Of a stretch of DNA of 64,000 bases, positions 63,850-64,000 are shown one piece after another. A program made the translations under genes and the position numbers. Source of the DNA: Prolixibacteraceae bacterium (GTDB lineage Bacteria > Bacteroidota > Bacteroidia > Bacteroidales > Prolixibacteraceae). The notes below the pieces were generated by a model. The model had not been told where the DNA came from. It was given only the letters and a program-made list of their open reading frames with translations, and ran no database searches. Numbering within the stretch: position 1 is the stretch's first letter; the number at the start of each line of letters is the position of its first letter. The stretch covers positions 1-64,000 of the forward strand of contig DOAQ01000042.1 of assembly GCA_003506435.1 (NCBI GenBank). Direction: 5' to 3'.

Positions 63850-64000
63850 GATGACGGGCATTAACCAAAACCACTTCAAAACCATAGTCTAAAAGCAGCA
63901 AATACAACGGACGCCAATAGAATCCAGTGGATTCTATTGCTACGGTTTGTACCTCATGCTCTTTTAAATGTCTTGCAATGGCATGTAGATCAATGGTAAA
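63743..64000 (-). pseudogene. Truncated IS110-family transposase, running off the right edge
   Basis: On the minus strand the frame open from 64000 down to the TAA at 63743 reads VAIESTGFYWRPLY, VLVNARHLKNVKGHKTDVVDC and KWLQLLHSIGLLSNSF. These are hallmark segments of the DEDD (RuvC-like) N-terminal domain of IS110 transposases. Translation then ends with the unrelated residues NEC at a junction near 63745. The C-terminal domain with its catalytic Ser is missing from this copy. The 5' part and any bridge-RNA region lie beyond the window. Confidence 0.85.

Overview
The window looks like chromosomal DNA of a Bacteroidota bacterium, probably an environmental anaerobe or facultative anaerobe of the Bacteroidales/Marinilabiliales type. 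The evidence is a SusC/SusD pair driven by an ECF sigma factor and FecR anti-sigma factor, type IX secretion sorting domains, TAnnTTTG promoter elements and weak Shine-Dalgarno sites. The order-level placement is inference.

Region 1 (1-2.8 kb) holds two small hypothetical genes, a tRNA-Leu(CAG) with a clear promoter, and about 1 kb of non-coding DNA full of degenerate short repeats. Region 2 (2.8-24.5 kb, all minus strand) is a polysaccharide-utilisation-type locus. Read in transcription order it holds ECF sigma, FecR, SusC with an STN signalling domain, SusD, an M23 peptidase with PKD domains, a GHL6-type glycosidase, a creatinase-like M24 protein, a creatininase-family amidohydrolase, an aldose-epimerase-like protein, a sugar MFS transporter and a ribulokinase. 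Its distal end is decaying: a GH29 fucosidase with an internal deletion, an apiosidase-like (DUF4038) fragment and an IS4-type transposase fragment flank an intact multidomain secreted protein with a 786-bp internal duplication.

Region 3 (24.5-45.6 kb) is mostly housekeeping and signalling. It holds a dicarboxylate symporter, three histidine kinases (one lacking its phosphoacceptor His), a class IV aminotransferase, RlmD, two beta-propeller proteins, a CDGSH protein, a flavin reductase-rubredoxin fusion, a YhcC-type radical SAM protein, TPR and DUF4301 proteins, and TatA. The most unusual gene in the window is here: a YdeP/FdhF-type molybdopterin oxidoreductase with a GPP34 (GOLPH3-like) domain fused to its N-terminus.

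Region 4 (46.0-58.2 kb, plus strand) is a metal, redox and sulfur stress island. A His-rich protein precedes a CusB/CusA/TolC-type efflux system. A CDF-like transporter, a DoxX protein, a Tat-exported hemerythrin and a ChrA follow. A separate operon then begins behind a perfect 17-bp inverted repeat: an ArsR-rhodanese fusion regulator, a cysteine desulfurase, a 30-codon Cys-containing small ORF and two DsrE proteins. Region 5 (58.3-64.0 kb) holds kbaZ-like and agaS genes behind another perfect palindrome, a secreted ConA-like protein, an alpha-oxoamine synthase, and a truncated IS110 transposase that breaks the next gene at the right edge.
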